Source: Solobacterium sp. (GTDB lineage: Bacteria; Bacillota_I; Bacilli_A; Erysipelotrichales; Erysipelotrichaceae). From it: a DNA stretch of 64,000 bases. Where the stretch lies: NCBI GenBank assembly GCA_017432325.1, contig JAFRJJ010000082.1, positions 1-64,000 on the forward strand. Reading direction: 5' to 3'. Positions 53,798 to 62,794 of the stretch are shown piece by piece. Both the position numbers and the translations under genes were made by a program. The notes beneath the pieces are model-generated. The model made no database searches and was not told the origin of the DNA. It saw nothing but the letters and a program-made list of their open reading frames with translations. Within the stretch, counting starts at the first letter, position 1, and the number at the start of each line of letters is the position of its first letter.

Positions 53798-55319
53798 CGA
53801 GACAGAAGAAACACTTGAAGAAAAGAGCACTCTCTCAGCCAAGGCAGTACGGAAGGCGATCCGCAAGCAGTCTGCAGCCAGACGTGAATTTGCGGAATTT
53901 CAGCAGGCGGAACAGTCCGTCGTACATCAGACTGCATATCTGAATGCAAAACGCGCAAAGAATATTTTCAGTGATGAAAATTCTGAAGAGGAGACTGAAG
54001 TGATTGAAGAATTTGTTGAGGAAGATGCAGAGGTGATCGAACTGCCGGTTCTGGAACCGGAGAAAGAGAAGGTCATCGAAATGCGCAAAGCACTGCGTCC
54101 CTCCGATAAAACGGAGATCGTACCATATAAACTTGAAGGACGCCGCAAGGAATACAAGACGTTGGATGAACTGAAGGCTGATTTCAGGAACGTTTACGAC
54201 ACTGACGGTGAGATCTTCCAGAAAGACATCATGGCAGCCCTGGAACATCTGGAAATGAACGAACAGGATCTTGAAGATCTCTGGAACTGGTTCTCTGATG
54301 AGGACATTGAGATTTCCGAAGATGAAGATGTTGAAGCGCTGACGGAAGATGTCGATCTGCTGGATGATGACGCCGATCTGGATGAAGACAGTGAAGGCGG
54401 TGAAGGCGAAGACGAAGATGATGATCTTGGTGACCTGAATCCGCAGGAAATGCTCAGCAGCACATACGGCCGTGCCGGCGGAACCCAGATGAACGATCCG
54501 GTCAAAATGTATCTGAAGGAGATCGGCAGAGTCCCTCTGCTGAAGCCCGAGGATGAACCGGAGATCGCCAAGCGTATCGAAGCAGGGGATGAGGAAGCCA
54601 AGAATATCCTGATCTCAAGCAACCTGCGTCTGGTCGTATCCATCGCGAAAAAGTATGTCGGAAGAGGCATGCTGTTCCTGGATCTGATCCAGGAAGGAAA
54701 CATGGGCCTTGTCAAGGCTGTTGAAAAGTTTGATTATACAAAGGGATTCAAGTTCAGCACATATGCGACATGGTGGATCCGCCAGGCGATCACCCGCGCG
54801 ATCGCCGACCAGGCACGTACGATCCGTATTCCCGTACATATGGTTGAAACGATCAATAAACTGACACGCGTGCAGAGACAGCTGGTCCAGGAACTCGGAA
54901 GAGATCCGACACCGGAAGAGATCAGCGCGCATATGGAAGGCATTTCTCCCGAGAAGGTCAGAGAGATCCAGAAGATCGCTCTGGAACCTGTTTCCCTGGA
55001 AACGCCGATCGGTGAAGAAGATGACTCCCATCTCGGAGATTTCATCGAGGACAAGGACGCGCTGAGTCCTGACCAGTACGCAAACAACCAGCTGCTGAAG
55101 GATGAGATCAACAATGTTCTGAGCGGGCTGACAGAACGTGAAGAAAAAGTACTGAGACTGAGATTCGGTCTCTATGACGGCAGAACCAGGACACTGGAAG
55201 AAGTCGGCAAGGAATTCAATGTCACACGTGAAAGGATCCGTCAGATCGAAGCCAAGGCGCTGAGAAAGCTGAAGCATCCGACACGTTCCAAGCGTCTGAA
55301 GGATTTCTTTGATAAATAA
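53769..55319 (+). CDS. rpoD: RNA polymerase primary sigma factor
   Basis: This is the housekeeping sigma70/SigA. The start at 53769 follows CGGAGG and gives 516 aa, longer than the roughly 370 aa of Bacillus SigA. The extra part is N-terminal: a Lys/Arg-rich helix, then about 60 very acidic residues (about 178-235) before region 1.2 ([17 protein letters not shown]). Regions 2 ([29 protein letters not shown]), 3 and 4 ([19 protein letters not shown]) are canonical. It begins inside dnaG. Confidence 0.97.
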   Translation: MKTTANNLIDETEETLEEKSTLSAKAVRKAIRKQSAARREFAEFQQAEQSVVHQTAYLNAKRAKNIFSDENSEEETEVIEEFVEEDAEVIELPVLEPEKEKVIEMRKALRPSDKTEIVPYKLEGRRKEYKTLDELKADFRNVYDTDGEIFQKDIMAALEHLEMNEQDLEDLWNWFSDEDIEISEDEDVEALTEDVDLLDDDADLDEDSEGGEGEDEDDDLGDLNPQEMLSSTYGRAGGTQMNDPVKMYLKEIGRVPLLKPEDEPEIAKRIEAGDEEAKNILISSNLRLVVSIAKKYVGRGMLFLDLIQEGNMGLVKAVEKFDYTKGFKFSTYATWWIRQAITRAIADQARTIRIPVHMVETINKLTRVQRQLVQELGRDPTPEEISAHMEGISPEKVREIQKIALEPVSLETPIGEEDDSHLGDFIEDKDALSPDQYANNQLLKDEINNVLSGLTEREEKVLRLRFGLYDGRTRTLEEVGKEFNVTRERIRQIEAKALRKLKHPTRSKRLKDFFDK

Positions 55320-55975
55320 TGAATCAGCGGATCATTGAGATCGCTGGAATGGTAAAGCAGGGCATGGTCACGGCGGATATCGGCACAGACCATGCCCAGC
55401 TTCCTGTCCTGCTGATCAGGGAAGGCATCGCTGACAAAGCATATGCCTGCGATATCGGGGAAGGTCCCCTGAGCATGGCGGCTGAGAATGTCAGGAACGC
55501 AGGCCTGCAAGACAGGATCGGTGTGATCCTGTCAGACGGATTTGAGCATGTGCCGGAAGACACGCAGTGTGCTGTGATTGCGGGTATGGGCTGCCAGACA
55601 GCCATCGGCATTCTGGAGCGCGCTGAAGAACGGCTTCCGGAGCTGGAACAGATCATTGTCCAGGTCAACACGGATGTACCGGTATTCCGTGCGTGGCTCA
55701 GCGGCAGACGTTATACGGTAGAAGCGGAGAAGCTGATCCGTGACCATGGACATGATTACATTGCGCTGAGCTTTACATGCGCTGATCATGAACCGTACAG
55801 TGAGCAGGAGATCCTTTGCGGGATCAGGCTTGCCCATGATGAAGCGTATGCCCATTTTGCCGCAAAACAGATCAGCACGCTGGAATTCATCCTGTCAAAG
55901 CGCAAAGAACGGGATCCTCAGCTGGAACACCAGCTGGAACTCTGGAAAGATGCATATCATAAAGCAGCCGCCTGA
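55319..55975 (+). CDS. trmK: tRNA m1A22 methyltransferase TrmK
   Basis: TrmK methylates A22 in tRNAs of Gram-positives. The 218-aa chain has a Rossmann SAM domain with VTADIGTDHAQLP near residue 19 and VIAGMGCQTAIGIL, plus a C-terminal coiled helix rich in Lys and Glu. It starts on the last base of the rpoD stop. The terminator stem overlaps its stop codon. Confidence 0.93.
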   Translation: MNQRIIEIAGMVKQGMVTADIGTDHAQLPVLLIREGIADKAYACDIGEGPLSMAAENVRNAGLQDRIGVILSDGFEHVPEDTQCAVIAGMGCQTAIGILERAEERLPELEQIIVQVNTDVPVFRAWLSGRRYTVEAEKLIRDHGHDYIALSFTCADHEPYSEQEILCGIRLAHDEAYAHFAAKQISTLEFILSKRKERDPQLEHQLELWKDAYHKAAA

Positions 55976-55990
55976 AGCACGGCTGCTTTA
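55961..55990 (+). terminator. Terminator after trmK
   Basis: AAAGCAGCCG (55961-55970) and CGGCTGCTTT (55980-55989) form a perfect 10-bp stem that includes the stop codon in its loop. Confidence 0.8.
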
Positions 55991-56004
55991 TGTACGGGAA
56001 GGTA

Positions 56005-56035
56005 TAAAAAAAGCACGGATATGTCCGTGTTTTTA
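56005..56035 (-). terminator. Terminator of rpsT
   Basis: CACGGA (56014-56019) and TCCGTG (56024-56029) pair. Read leftward a run of T follows; the T-run on the other side makes it usable both ways. Confidence 0.78.
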
Positions 56036-56043
56036 ATGTCCAA

Positions 56044-56307
56044 TTACTGGATGGAATTGACAGCCTTTGCAAGGCGGGACTTCTGACGGGATACGTAATT
56101 CTTCTTCTTGATGTGCTTTGTTGAAGCCTTGTCAAGAACGGAATTAGCCTCATTATATGCCTTCACAGCAGCTTCTTTATCATTTGCTTTAACTGCAGCT
56201 ACAACTTTTTTGATGGCTGTTTTTACCGCTGTTCTTTCACTCACATTTGCTGTCCGTCTTTTTTCATTAGTCAGGGCGCGCTTTTTCTGCGACTTAATGT
56301 TTGCCAT
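56044..56307 (-). CDS. rpsT: 30S ribosomal protein S20
   Basis: This 87-aa basic helical protein has MANIKSQKKRALTNEKRR at the start and KKNYVSRQKSRLAKAVN at the end, both typical of S20. A GGAGG-type site precedes the start. It is opposite in strand to its neighbours, divergent from fmt. Confidence 0.97.
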   Translation of the reverse strand: MANIKSQKKRALTNEKRRTANVSERTAVKTAIKKVVAAVKANDKEAAVKAYNEANSVLDKASTKHIKKKNYVSRQKSRLAKAVNSIQ

Positions 56308-56422
56308 GCCAACACCTCCATTCGTTGCGTAACGAAAGCATTATAGCAAAGCAATAATCAAAATGCAATGAAAAGAGGAGCCATTTCAATGTATAATGAA
56401 CAAGCTGAAGGAGGAAATATTC

Positions 56423-57361
56423 ATGAACGATGTAAGGATTATTTTCATAGGAACTCCTGAGTTTGCCTGCCCGATCCTGCAGACTCTTGTCGACGAGGGG
56501 TATAACGTGGTTGCTGCGGTATGCCAGCCGGATCGTCCCACAGGCAGAAAACAAGTGATCACACCGACACCGGTACACGCGCTGGCGGACAAACTGAACA
56601 TCCCCGTGCTGCAGCCGGTGAAACTGAGAGCGGAATATCAGTCCGTACTGGACTATAAGCCTGACCTGATCGTAACGGCAGCGTATGGACAGATCGTGCC
56701 TGAAGTGATCCTCAAGGCACCCCGTTACGGATGCCTGAATATCCATCCGAGCCTGCTTCCCAAATACAGGGGAGGCGCCCCGATCCACCATGCCGTATGG
56801 GCAGGTGATGAAAAGACCGGCGTCTGCCTGATGGAGATGGTCAAGGCAATGGATGCCGGCAGGGTATATGCCAGGACAGAAGTCCCGATCGGCCCGGATG
56901 AGACGACATCGGAAATGTACGAGAAGCTCCAGGACGCTTCCTGCGCTCTGTTGAAGGAATCGCTTCCGCTGTATCTGGAAGGAAAGCTGGAAGGCGAACC
57001 GCAGGATGAATCCCAGGTGGTGATCGCGCGCAATATTTCCAAAGAAGATGAACAGGTCCATTTTGCGGACGAAGATATCAATGAAGTATATAACCATATC
57101 CGTGCCCTGACAGACTGGCCGCTTGCGTATGGCATGCTGGACGGAAAACGCATGAAGTTCATCAAAGTCAGAAAACAGATATGTGATACCGAAGAAACAC
57201 CCGGTACGATACTCGGCTTCAGGGATCACGCGATGGAGATCGCCTGCAGGGGCGGGATCCTGCGTGTACTGGAACTGCAGCCGGAAGGAAAGAACAGGAT
57301 GAGTGCCGACGCATTCGCCAACGGGGCGGGCAGAAATCTCCCCGGCCATGTATTTGAATAG
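56423..57361 (+). CDS. fmt: Methionyl-tRNA formyltransferase
   Basis: Fmt formylates initiator Met-tRNA. The start at 56423 follows AAGGAGG and gives 312 aa. FIGTPEFA at the N-terminus, the catalytic NIHPSLLPKYRGGAPIHHA with Asn and His, and the C-terminal oligonucleotide-binding domain are present. It is next to lepA, separate from priA and rsmB, its usual Bacillus partners. The matching deformylase gene def is not in the window. Confidence 0.96.
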   Translation: MNDVRIIFIGTPEFACPILQTLVDEGYNVVAAVCQPDRPTGRKQVITPTPVHALADKLNIPVLQPVKLRAEYQSVLDYKPDLIVTAAYGQIVPEVILKAPRYGCLNIHPSLLPKYRGGAPIHHAVWAGDEKTGVCLMEMVKAMDAGRVYARTEVPIGPDETTSEMYEKLQDASCALLKESLPLYLEGKLEGEPQDESQVVIARNISKEDEQVHFADEDINEVYNHIRALTDWPLAYGMLDGKRMKFIKVRKQICDTEETPGTILGFRDHAMEIACRGGILRVLELQPEGKNRMSADAFANGAGRNLPGHVFE

Positions 57362-57370
57362 GAGTCATCA

Positions 57371-59179
57371 ATGGATCAGAAATATATTCGCAACTTCTGT
57401 ATTATTGCCCATATTGATCACGGCAAGTCCACCCTGGCAGACCGTATTCTGGAAATGACCGATACGGTCCAGCAACGTGACATGAAGAACCAGCTGCTGG
57501 ATGACATGGAACTTGAACGTGAGCGCGGCATTACGATCAAACTGAATGCTGTCCAGCTGAGCTATCACAGCAAAGACGGACATGATTATCTGTTCAACCT
57601 GATCGATACGCCGGGTCATGTGGACTTCAGCTATGAAGTTTCCAGATCGCTTGCCGCCTGTGAAGGCGCGGTCCTTGTGGTCGACGCGACGCAGGGTGTC
57701 CAGGCACAGACACTGGCCAATACATATCTTGCGCTGGACAACAACCTGGAGATCCTGCCTGTCATCAACAAGATCGACATGAACAATGCCCAGCCTGATT
57801 TCGTGAAGCATGAGATCGAAAACATCATCGGTCTGGACTGCTCGGAAGCGCCGATGATCTCTGCCCGTACGGGTATGAATGTCGACCAGGTCCTGGAACA
57901 GATCGTCAAGTCGATCCCTGCGCCGGGAGGGGATCCTTCCGCTCCTCTTCAGGCGCTGGTGTTCGACTCGTTCTACGATCCCTACAGGGGCGTCATCGCC
58001 TTGGTCAGGATCAGGGAAGGCTCCCTGAGCGTCGGGGACAAGATTCGGTTTATGGCGACCGGTGCTGAATATGAAGTGCTGGAAGCAGGTATCCGCAATC
58101 CCCGCGAAGTGCCCGTCAGAACGCTTGGCTGCGGCGATGTCGGATGGTTTGCGGCATCCATCAAATCCATTCAGGATGTCATGGTAGGTGACACGGTCAC
58201 CTCAGCGGTAAGACCCGCGGCTGAGCCTCTGGAAGGATACCGCCGTATGAATCCGATGGTCTACTGCGGTCTGTATCCCAGCGATGCCCAGAAATACGGA
58301 GACCTGCGCGATGCGCTGGACAAGCTGAAGCTCAACGACGCTTCACTGGTATATGAACCGGAAACATCGCAGGCACTCGGCTTCGGTTTCCGCTGCGGCT
58401 TCCTGGGACTGCTCCATATGGATGTCATCCAGGAACGTCTGGAACGTGAATACAATCTGGACCTGATCGCGACGGCTCCCTCTGTCATCTATCACTGCTA
58501 TCTCAGTGACGGAACGATGATCGCCGTGGACAACCCGGCAAAGATGCCGGACTTCTCCAAGATCGATCATCTTGAGGAACCGTATGTCAAGGCGGATATC
58601 ATGGTGCCGGATACATATATCGGCGCTGTGATGGATCTCTGCCAGAACAAACGCGGGATCTATCAGTCGATGGAGGTCATCGATACCGGAAGAAACATGA
58701 TCACATACGAGCTGCCGCTCTCAGAGATCATCTTTGATTTCTTTGACAGGCTGAAGTCATGTTCCAAAGGATACGCTTCCCTGGACTATGAGATCATCGG
58801 ATACCGGAAGGAAGATCTTGTCAGGATGGATATCCTGCTCAATGGCGAACCGGTGGACGCGCTGTCTGTCATCGTGCACAGAGGCGACGCATACCGCCGC
58901 GGAAGCCAGATCACTGTCAGGCTGAAGGAACTGATCCCCAAGCAGCAGTTCGAGATCCCTGTACAGGCAGCTGTCGGCGGCAAGGTCATTGCCAGGACAA
59001 ATATCAAATCACTGCGCAAAAACGTCCTTGCAAAGTGCTACGGCGGCGATATTTCACGAAAGAAAAAACTGCTTGAAAAGCAGAAGGAAGGAAAGAAGCG
59101 CATGAAGGCTGTCGGCTCGGTCGTCATACCGCAGGAAGCGTTCATGGCTGTGCTTTCCGTCAACGATGATGAAGGATAA
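57371..59179 (+). CDS. lepA: Elongation factor 4 (LepA)
   Basis: This ribosome-associated GTPase works in back-translocation or initiation and biogenesis. Of 602 aa, G1 [10 protein letters not shown]2 RGITIK, G3 DTPGHVDF and G4 NKID are present, and the unique C-terminal domain contains [22 protein letters not shown]. It is followed by hemW with an overlap of 11 to 14 bases, the same pair as in Bacillus. Confidence 0.97.
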   Translation: MDQKYIRNFCIIAHIDHGKSTLADRILEMTDTVQQRDMKNQLLDDMELERERGITIKLNAVQLSYHSKDGHDYLFNLIDTPGHVDFSYEVSRSLAACEGAVLVVDATQGVQAQTLANTYLALDNNLEILPVINKIDMNNAQPDFVKHEIENIIGLDCSEAPMISARTGMNVDQVLEQIVKSIPAPGGDPSAPLQALVFDSFYDPYRGVIALVRIREGSLSVGDKIRFMATGAEYEVLEAGIRNPREVPVRTLGCGDVGWFAASIKSIQDVMVGDTVTSAVRPAAEPLEGYRRMNPMVYCGLYPSDAQKYGDLRDALDKLKLNDASLVYEPETSQALGFGFRCGFLGLLHMDVIQERLEREYNLDLIATAPSVIYHCYLSDGTMIAVDNPAKMPDFSKIDHLEEPYVKADIMVPDTYIGAVMDLCQNKRGIYQSMEVIDTGRNMITYELPLSEIIFDFFDRLKSCSKGYASLDYEIIGYRKEDLVRMDILLNGEPVDALSVIVHRGDAYRRGSQITVRLKELIPKQQFEIPVQAAVGGKVIARTNIKSLRKNVLAKCYGGDISRKKKLLEKQKEGKKRMKAVGSVVIPQEAFMAVLSVNDDEG

Positions 59180-60272
59180 CGGGATCCGTCATCTTTATGT
59201 GCATGTACCGTTCTGCCGCACGATCTGTTTTTACTGTGACTTCTGCCGGACGGTCTATACGGAACAGACAGCCGCTAAATGGCTTGACGCCCTGGAACAG
59301 GAGCTGTTCCTGAAGGATATCCGTGTGCCCCAGGAAACGGTCTATATCGGCGGAGGTACGCCGACATGCCTGATGCCCGAACAGCTGGACAGGCTGCTTG
59401 GCATGCTGGACAAGTACTGCGGGGAGAACTGCGAATATACCATTGAAGTCAATCCGGAGACCATGACGGAAGAAAAGGCTGAGATCCTTGCCCGGCACGG
59501 CATCAACCGCGCCAGCATCGGCTACCAGACATCCGATGAGAAGATGCTGAGGCTTATGAACCGTCATCATATCGCAGGAGATGTCAGACGCACGATGGAA
59601 CTGCTTAGGAGCAGGGGGATCGATAACCTGTCGCTGGATATCATGTATTCACTCCCGGGCCAGACATTGGAGGATCTGCAGAAAAGCGTGATGGACGCTC
59701 TGGATATGGAGCCCTCACATCTGTCATTGTATTCCCTGACGATCGAAGAACATACAGTCTTTGCGAAACGCGGCTATCAGCCCTGTGATGAAGAACTGGA
59801 AGCGGATATGTATGAGTGGATCGTACGTACACTGGAAGCACGGGGATATGAACAGTACGAGATCTCCAATTTCGCCAGGGACGGCCTGTATTCGAAGCAC
59901 AATACTGCATACTGGGAATACCGGAACTTCCATGGCGTCTCCATGGGGGCCAGCGGCAAGGCTTCCGGCTTCCGCTACGACAACACAAAAGATCTGAAAG
60001 CATATCTGTCTGATCCTTTGAAGCGGGAGATCATTCCGTTGAGCGAAACGGATGAGATGTTTGAAATGGTCATGATGGGCCTCCGCATGAAGCACGGGAT
60101 GTCCCTGAAACGTTTTGAAGAATGCTTTGGGAGGTCATTTGTTTCCGTATATGAAAAACAGCTGGAAAAGCTGACCGGACTGAACATGATCGTCCTGGAT
60201 GACGGTCATGTACGCTGTACGACGGAGGGTTATGAGATCCTCAATACCGTGCTGGAGGAGTTCCTGGACTGA
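59166..60272 (+). CDS. hemW: Radical SAM heme chaperone HemW
   Basis: HemW resembles coproporphyrinogen oxidase HemN but inserts heme into target proteins. The 367-368 aa show [11 protein letters not shown], the cluster motif, with [10 protein letters not shown] and an [20 protein letters not shown] stretch. The extra N-terminal HemN region is absent, which supports HemW over HemN. ATGs at 59166 and 59169 are both possible. It overlaps lepA. Confidence 0.92.
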   Translation: MMKDNGIRHLYVHVPFCRTICFYCDFCRTVYTEQTAAKWLDALEQELFLKDIRVPQETVYIGGGTPTCLMPEQLDRLLGMLDKYCGENCEYTIEVNPETMTEEKAEILARHGINRASIGYQTSDEKMLRLMNRHHIAGDVRRTMELLRSRGIDNLSLDIMYSLPGQTLEDLQKSVMDALDMEPSHLSLYSLTIEEHTVFAKRGYQPCDEELEADMYEWIVRTLEARGYEQYEISNFARDGLYSKHNTAYWEYRNFHGVSMGASGKASGFRYDNTKDLKAYLSDPLKREIIPLSETDEMFEMVMMGLRMKHGMSLKRFEECFGRSFVSVYEKQLEKLTGLNMIVLDDGHVRCTTEGYEILNTVLEEFLD

Positions 60273-60330
60273 TGTCTGTTCAGACTCTTACAGCAGCTGA
60301 ATGAACTTGAAACAATGAATGGAGGAAACT

Positions 60331-61023
60331 ATGAAGACAGGTATTATCGGAGCGATGGATCAGGAAGTGGATTCCCTGAAAAGGGAAGTCAAAGATGCCG
60401 TATTGACAACGATCGCAGGCATGGAATTCTGTGAAGGATCAATGGACGGTCAGAAGGTGGTCATCGTAAAATGCGGGATCGGCAAGGTCAACGCAGGAAC
60501 ATGCGCCCAGCTGCTGATCAATGTGTTCGGCACTGACCGTATCATCAATACGGGTGTTGCCGGATCACTGGATGCCAGGATCGATATCGGGGACATCGTC
60601 GTATCCACTGACGCGGTCCAGCATGATTTCGATCTGACCTCACTGGGATACGCGCCGGGGGAACTGGACGGGATCGGTTCAACGTCATTGACGGCTGATC
60701 CGCATATGCGCGCGCTGGCTGTGGATGCTGTAAAGAAATGCGCGCCGGAGGTCCATGTCTTTGAAGGACGTGTCTGTACCGGGGACCAGTTCATTTCCTC
60801 TGCTGAACAGAAAACGTCTATTTCCGGAAGGTTCGGCGGATTATGCTGTGAAATGGAAGGCGGCGCGATCGCGCAGGTATGCTGTCAGAACAGAATACCG
60901 TTTGTGATCATCCGGGCCATCTCTGATAAAGCGGACGGTTCCGCGGAAATGTCTTTCACGGAGTTTCTGCAGGAAGCTGCTGTCAGGTGCGCATCGATCA
61001 CCAGGTATATGGTCTCTCATTGA
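60331..61023 (+). CDS. mtnN: 5'-methylthioadenosine/S-adenosylhomocysteine nucleosidase
   Basis: MtnN hydrolyses MTA, SAH and 5'-deoxyadenosine to adenine plus the free sugar. The start at 60331 follows ATGGAGGAA and gives 230 aa. GAMDQEVDSL, VNTGVAGSLD-type strand (INTGVAGSLDA), CCEMEGGAIAQVC and ISDKADGSAEMSF hold the catalytic Glu and Asp. It is monocistronic with a strong terminator. The free sugar would need a kinase to enter the MtnA-aldolase route. Confidence 0.96.
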   Translation: MKTGIIGAMDQEVDSLKREVKDAVLTTIAGMEFCEGSMDGQKVVIVKCGIGKVNAGTCAQLLINVFGTDRIINTGVAGSLDARIDIGDIVVSTDAVQHDFDLTSLGYAPGELDGIGSTSLTADPHMRALAVDAVKKCAPEVHVFEGRVCTGDQFISSAEQKTSISGRFGGLCCEMEGGAIAQVCCQNRIPFVIIRAISDKADGSAEMSFTEFLQEAAVRCASITRYMVSH

Positions 61024-61043
61024 GAGGGCCGGCCAAATGAAGC

Positions 61044-61077
61044 GAAAAGAAGATCCGGACATGGATCTTCTTTTTTG
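61044..61077 (+). terminator. Terminator of mtnN
   Basis: AAGAAGATCC and GGATCTTCTT pair and TTTT follows. Confidence 0.9.
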
Positions 61078-61196
61078 AGAACCGGATGACCGGAACGGAA
61101 AACAGCTTCTGCATAATGCAGGATCATCTGTTTTCCGGAAATCTTTCCGGTCACTCTGAATCAGTGAGACATGGCAGGTCTGATATAAAACCCAAA

Positions 61197-62354
61197 TTAC
61201 GATTCATTCAGGCTCAAAAGACGGCACGCGATCAGATATTTCATTTTTTCTTCTGTCGAATCCAGATCACTGTTCAGAAGTTTTTTGATGTTGTTCATAC
61301 GGTAGATCACAGTATTCCGATGCAGATACATCTGTGATGCGGTTTCCTGGATACTGCCGTTTGTGCGCAGATATATTTCCAGCATCCTGACATAATCACT
61401 GCTGTTTTTCTCATCATAATCGATCAGAGGCTGTAAAAGGTCTGAACCCATTTCTTTGATCAGGAACGGATCACTGATCAGATACAGCAGACGTTCAGTA
61501 TCCATGTCATCGAACCAGACGACTCTTTCTCCTGAGATCAGTGCTTTCCTGGAAGCGGCACGGGCTCTCTTATAGCTGTACGTCAGGTTATCCAGATCTT
61601 TAAAGACACTGCCGACACCGACTGCCAGTTTCTGCATCGGCATTCTTTGCTCAACGCGGCGCTTAAATGAATCAATGATCTCATGGAGAACATTTTCCGG
61701 CACATTGTTGACGACAACGACAAAACAGGAATCATAGTAGAAAAAGTTCGCGTTGTGCGAGATGCTTTCCAGGTAGATCTGGATCTGGAAACTCAGTCTC
61801 CGTCTTTCAACCGTATCCATTGTGTCCAGGTCACCTGTTTCCAGGGCAAAGACCCGGAAGTCACCGTCTACATCAAAGTAGGGCAGGAGATCCGTACGGT
61901 AAGAACTGTTTTTCGGTTTCTCGATGGCTTCGATAAATGAGGCCGAGATCTGCTCATCAGCCATACCCTGCAGAAGCACACGGATATTGAGATCCTTGAT
62001 CATGTCAAACAATTGGACATGCCAGGGTACTGTCAGCAGCGGGAGATCGTTTTCGTTGCATATGTCGATGACAGACTGCGGGATCTCATGAATATACATC
62101 CCGGTATTAATGATCAGTCCTGACGCACGCAGTTTGACTAGCATACCGACAAGCGCAAGAAGCTTTGATTCTTTGTCAAAGCCGAATCCTGTCGTGATCG
62201 CCAGGTCTTTTCCCTTGAAGTTGCGCAGAGCGTTAATATCTTCGATCAAAAGGATCCAGCTGATGGAATTGGCCCATCCTTTCTGTCCTGCCACAAAGGT
62301 GATTTCGTATTTATCCTGCGAACTGCTCATCAGATCTTCGATCGTATATCCCAT
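61197..62354 (-). CDS. PucR-family transcriptional regulator
   Basis: This 385-aa regulator has the PucR N-terminal ligand domain (YTIEDLM...GKDLAITTGFGF; LPLLTVPW), a middle GGDEF-like region and the C-terminal helix-turn-helix with LRTNGSIQETASQMYLHRNTVIYRM. PucR proteins control purine or amino acid breakdown. The start follows GAAAGAGG on the - strand. It is divergent from the small gene at 62506. The target operon is unknown; the nucleoside island is a fair guess but unproven. Confidence 0.88.
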   Translation of the reverse strand: MGYTIEDLMSSSQDKYEITFVAGQKGWANSISWILLIEDINALRNFKGKDLAITTGFGFDKESKLLALVGMLVKLRASGLIINTGMYIHEIPQSVIDICNENDLPLLTVPWHVQLFDMIKDLNIRVLLQGMADEQISASFIEAIEKPKNSSYRTDLLPYFDVDGDFRVFALETGDLDTMDTVERRRLSFQIQIYLESISHNANFFYYDSCFVVVVNNVPENVLHEIIDSFKRRVEQRMPMQKLAVGVGSVFKDLDNLTYSYKRARAASRKALISGERVVWFDDMDTERLLYLISDPFLIKEMGSDLLQPLIDYDEKNSSDYVRMLEIYLRTNGSIQETASQMYLHRNTVIYRMNNIKKLLNSDLDSTEEKMKYLIACRLLSLNES

Positions 62355-62437
62355 AGAAAACCTCTTTCATTGCCTATTATACAATTTATATGTGCTGATA
62401 GCACAAAGAAAAGCATAAATATCATGTTTGCAGCCCA

Positions 62438-62468
62438 TTGTAAGCGATTCAATATCAACTATTATATA
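62438..62468 (+). promoter_or_regulatory. Possible promoter of the 47-codon gene
   Basis: TTGTAA (62438-62443) and TTATATA (62462-62468), about 18 bp apart. Confidence 0.45.
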
Positions 62469-62505
62469 GGTGTAAAGCACAAGTAAAGTAATGGAGGGGA
62501 AGTAT

Positions 62506-62649
62506 ATGCTGGCAATGTATCCGCTTTATTCAAATAACGAAGTAAAAGTTTCACCGAACTGGTTCCAGGCTGAACGCATGGGTTATGTAACAAGATCTGA
62601 TAAACATCAGACAAGCCTGATCGAATTGATCAGACACCTGTTCCGTTAA
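62506..62649 (+). CDS. 47-aa small protein, unknown function
   Basis: A strong GGAGGGGAAG site precedes an ATG opening a 47-codon frame, MLAMYPLYSNNEVKVSPNWFQ to a Leu/Ile-rich helix (TSLIELIRHLFR). It has a possible promoter and a good terminator at 62697. There is no membrane segment. The ribosome-binding site, promoter and terminator make it a real transcript. I recognise no family. Confidence 0.6.
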   Translation: MLAMYPLYSNNEVKVSPNWFQAERMGYVTRSDKHQTSLIELIRHLFR

Positions 62650-62696
62650 GCATTCAGACAGGATCAATATCTGTTCATCTAATTGACATTAGCAGG

Positions 62697-62723
62697 AATG
62701 AGGACAAAACGTCCTCATTTTTA
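62697..62723 (+). terminator. Terminator of the 47-aa gene
   Basis: AATGAGGAC (62697-62705) and GTCCTCATT (62711-62719) pair and TTTTTAC follows. Confidence 0.88.
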
Positions 62724-62765
62724 CTATATTCGCGGTAATTCTCCGGTTGTTTCTGCAGTTGATAC

Positions 62766-62794
62766 TGAAAAAATGAGATCCGGCAGGATCTCAT
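62766..62794 (-). terminator. Terminator of the DUF1846 gene
   Basis: AAATGAGATCC and GGATCTCATTT pair around GGCA. Read leftward the stem is followed by a T-run and it includes the stop codon. Confidence 0.85.

Noticed and set aside
56294..57349. 351-codon open frame on the - strand opposite fmt
   Set aside because: It overlaps fmt fully, has no ribosome-binding site and no known motif. Similar long shadows lie opposite priA (30007-30771) and glyS (50674-51546).
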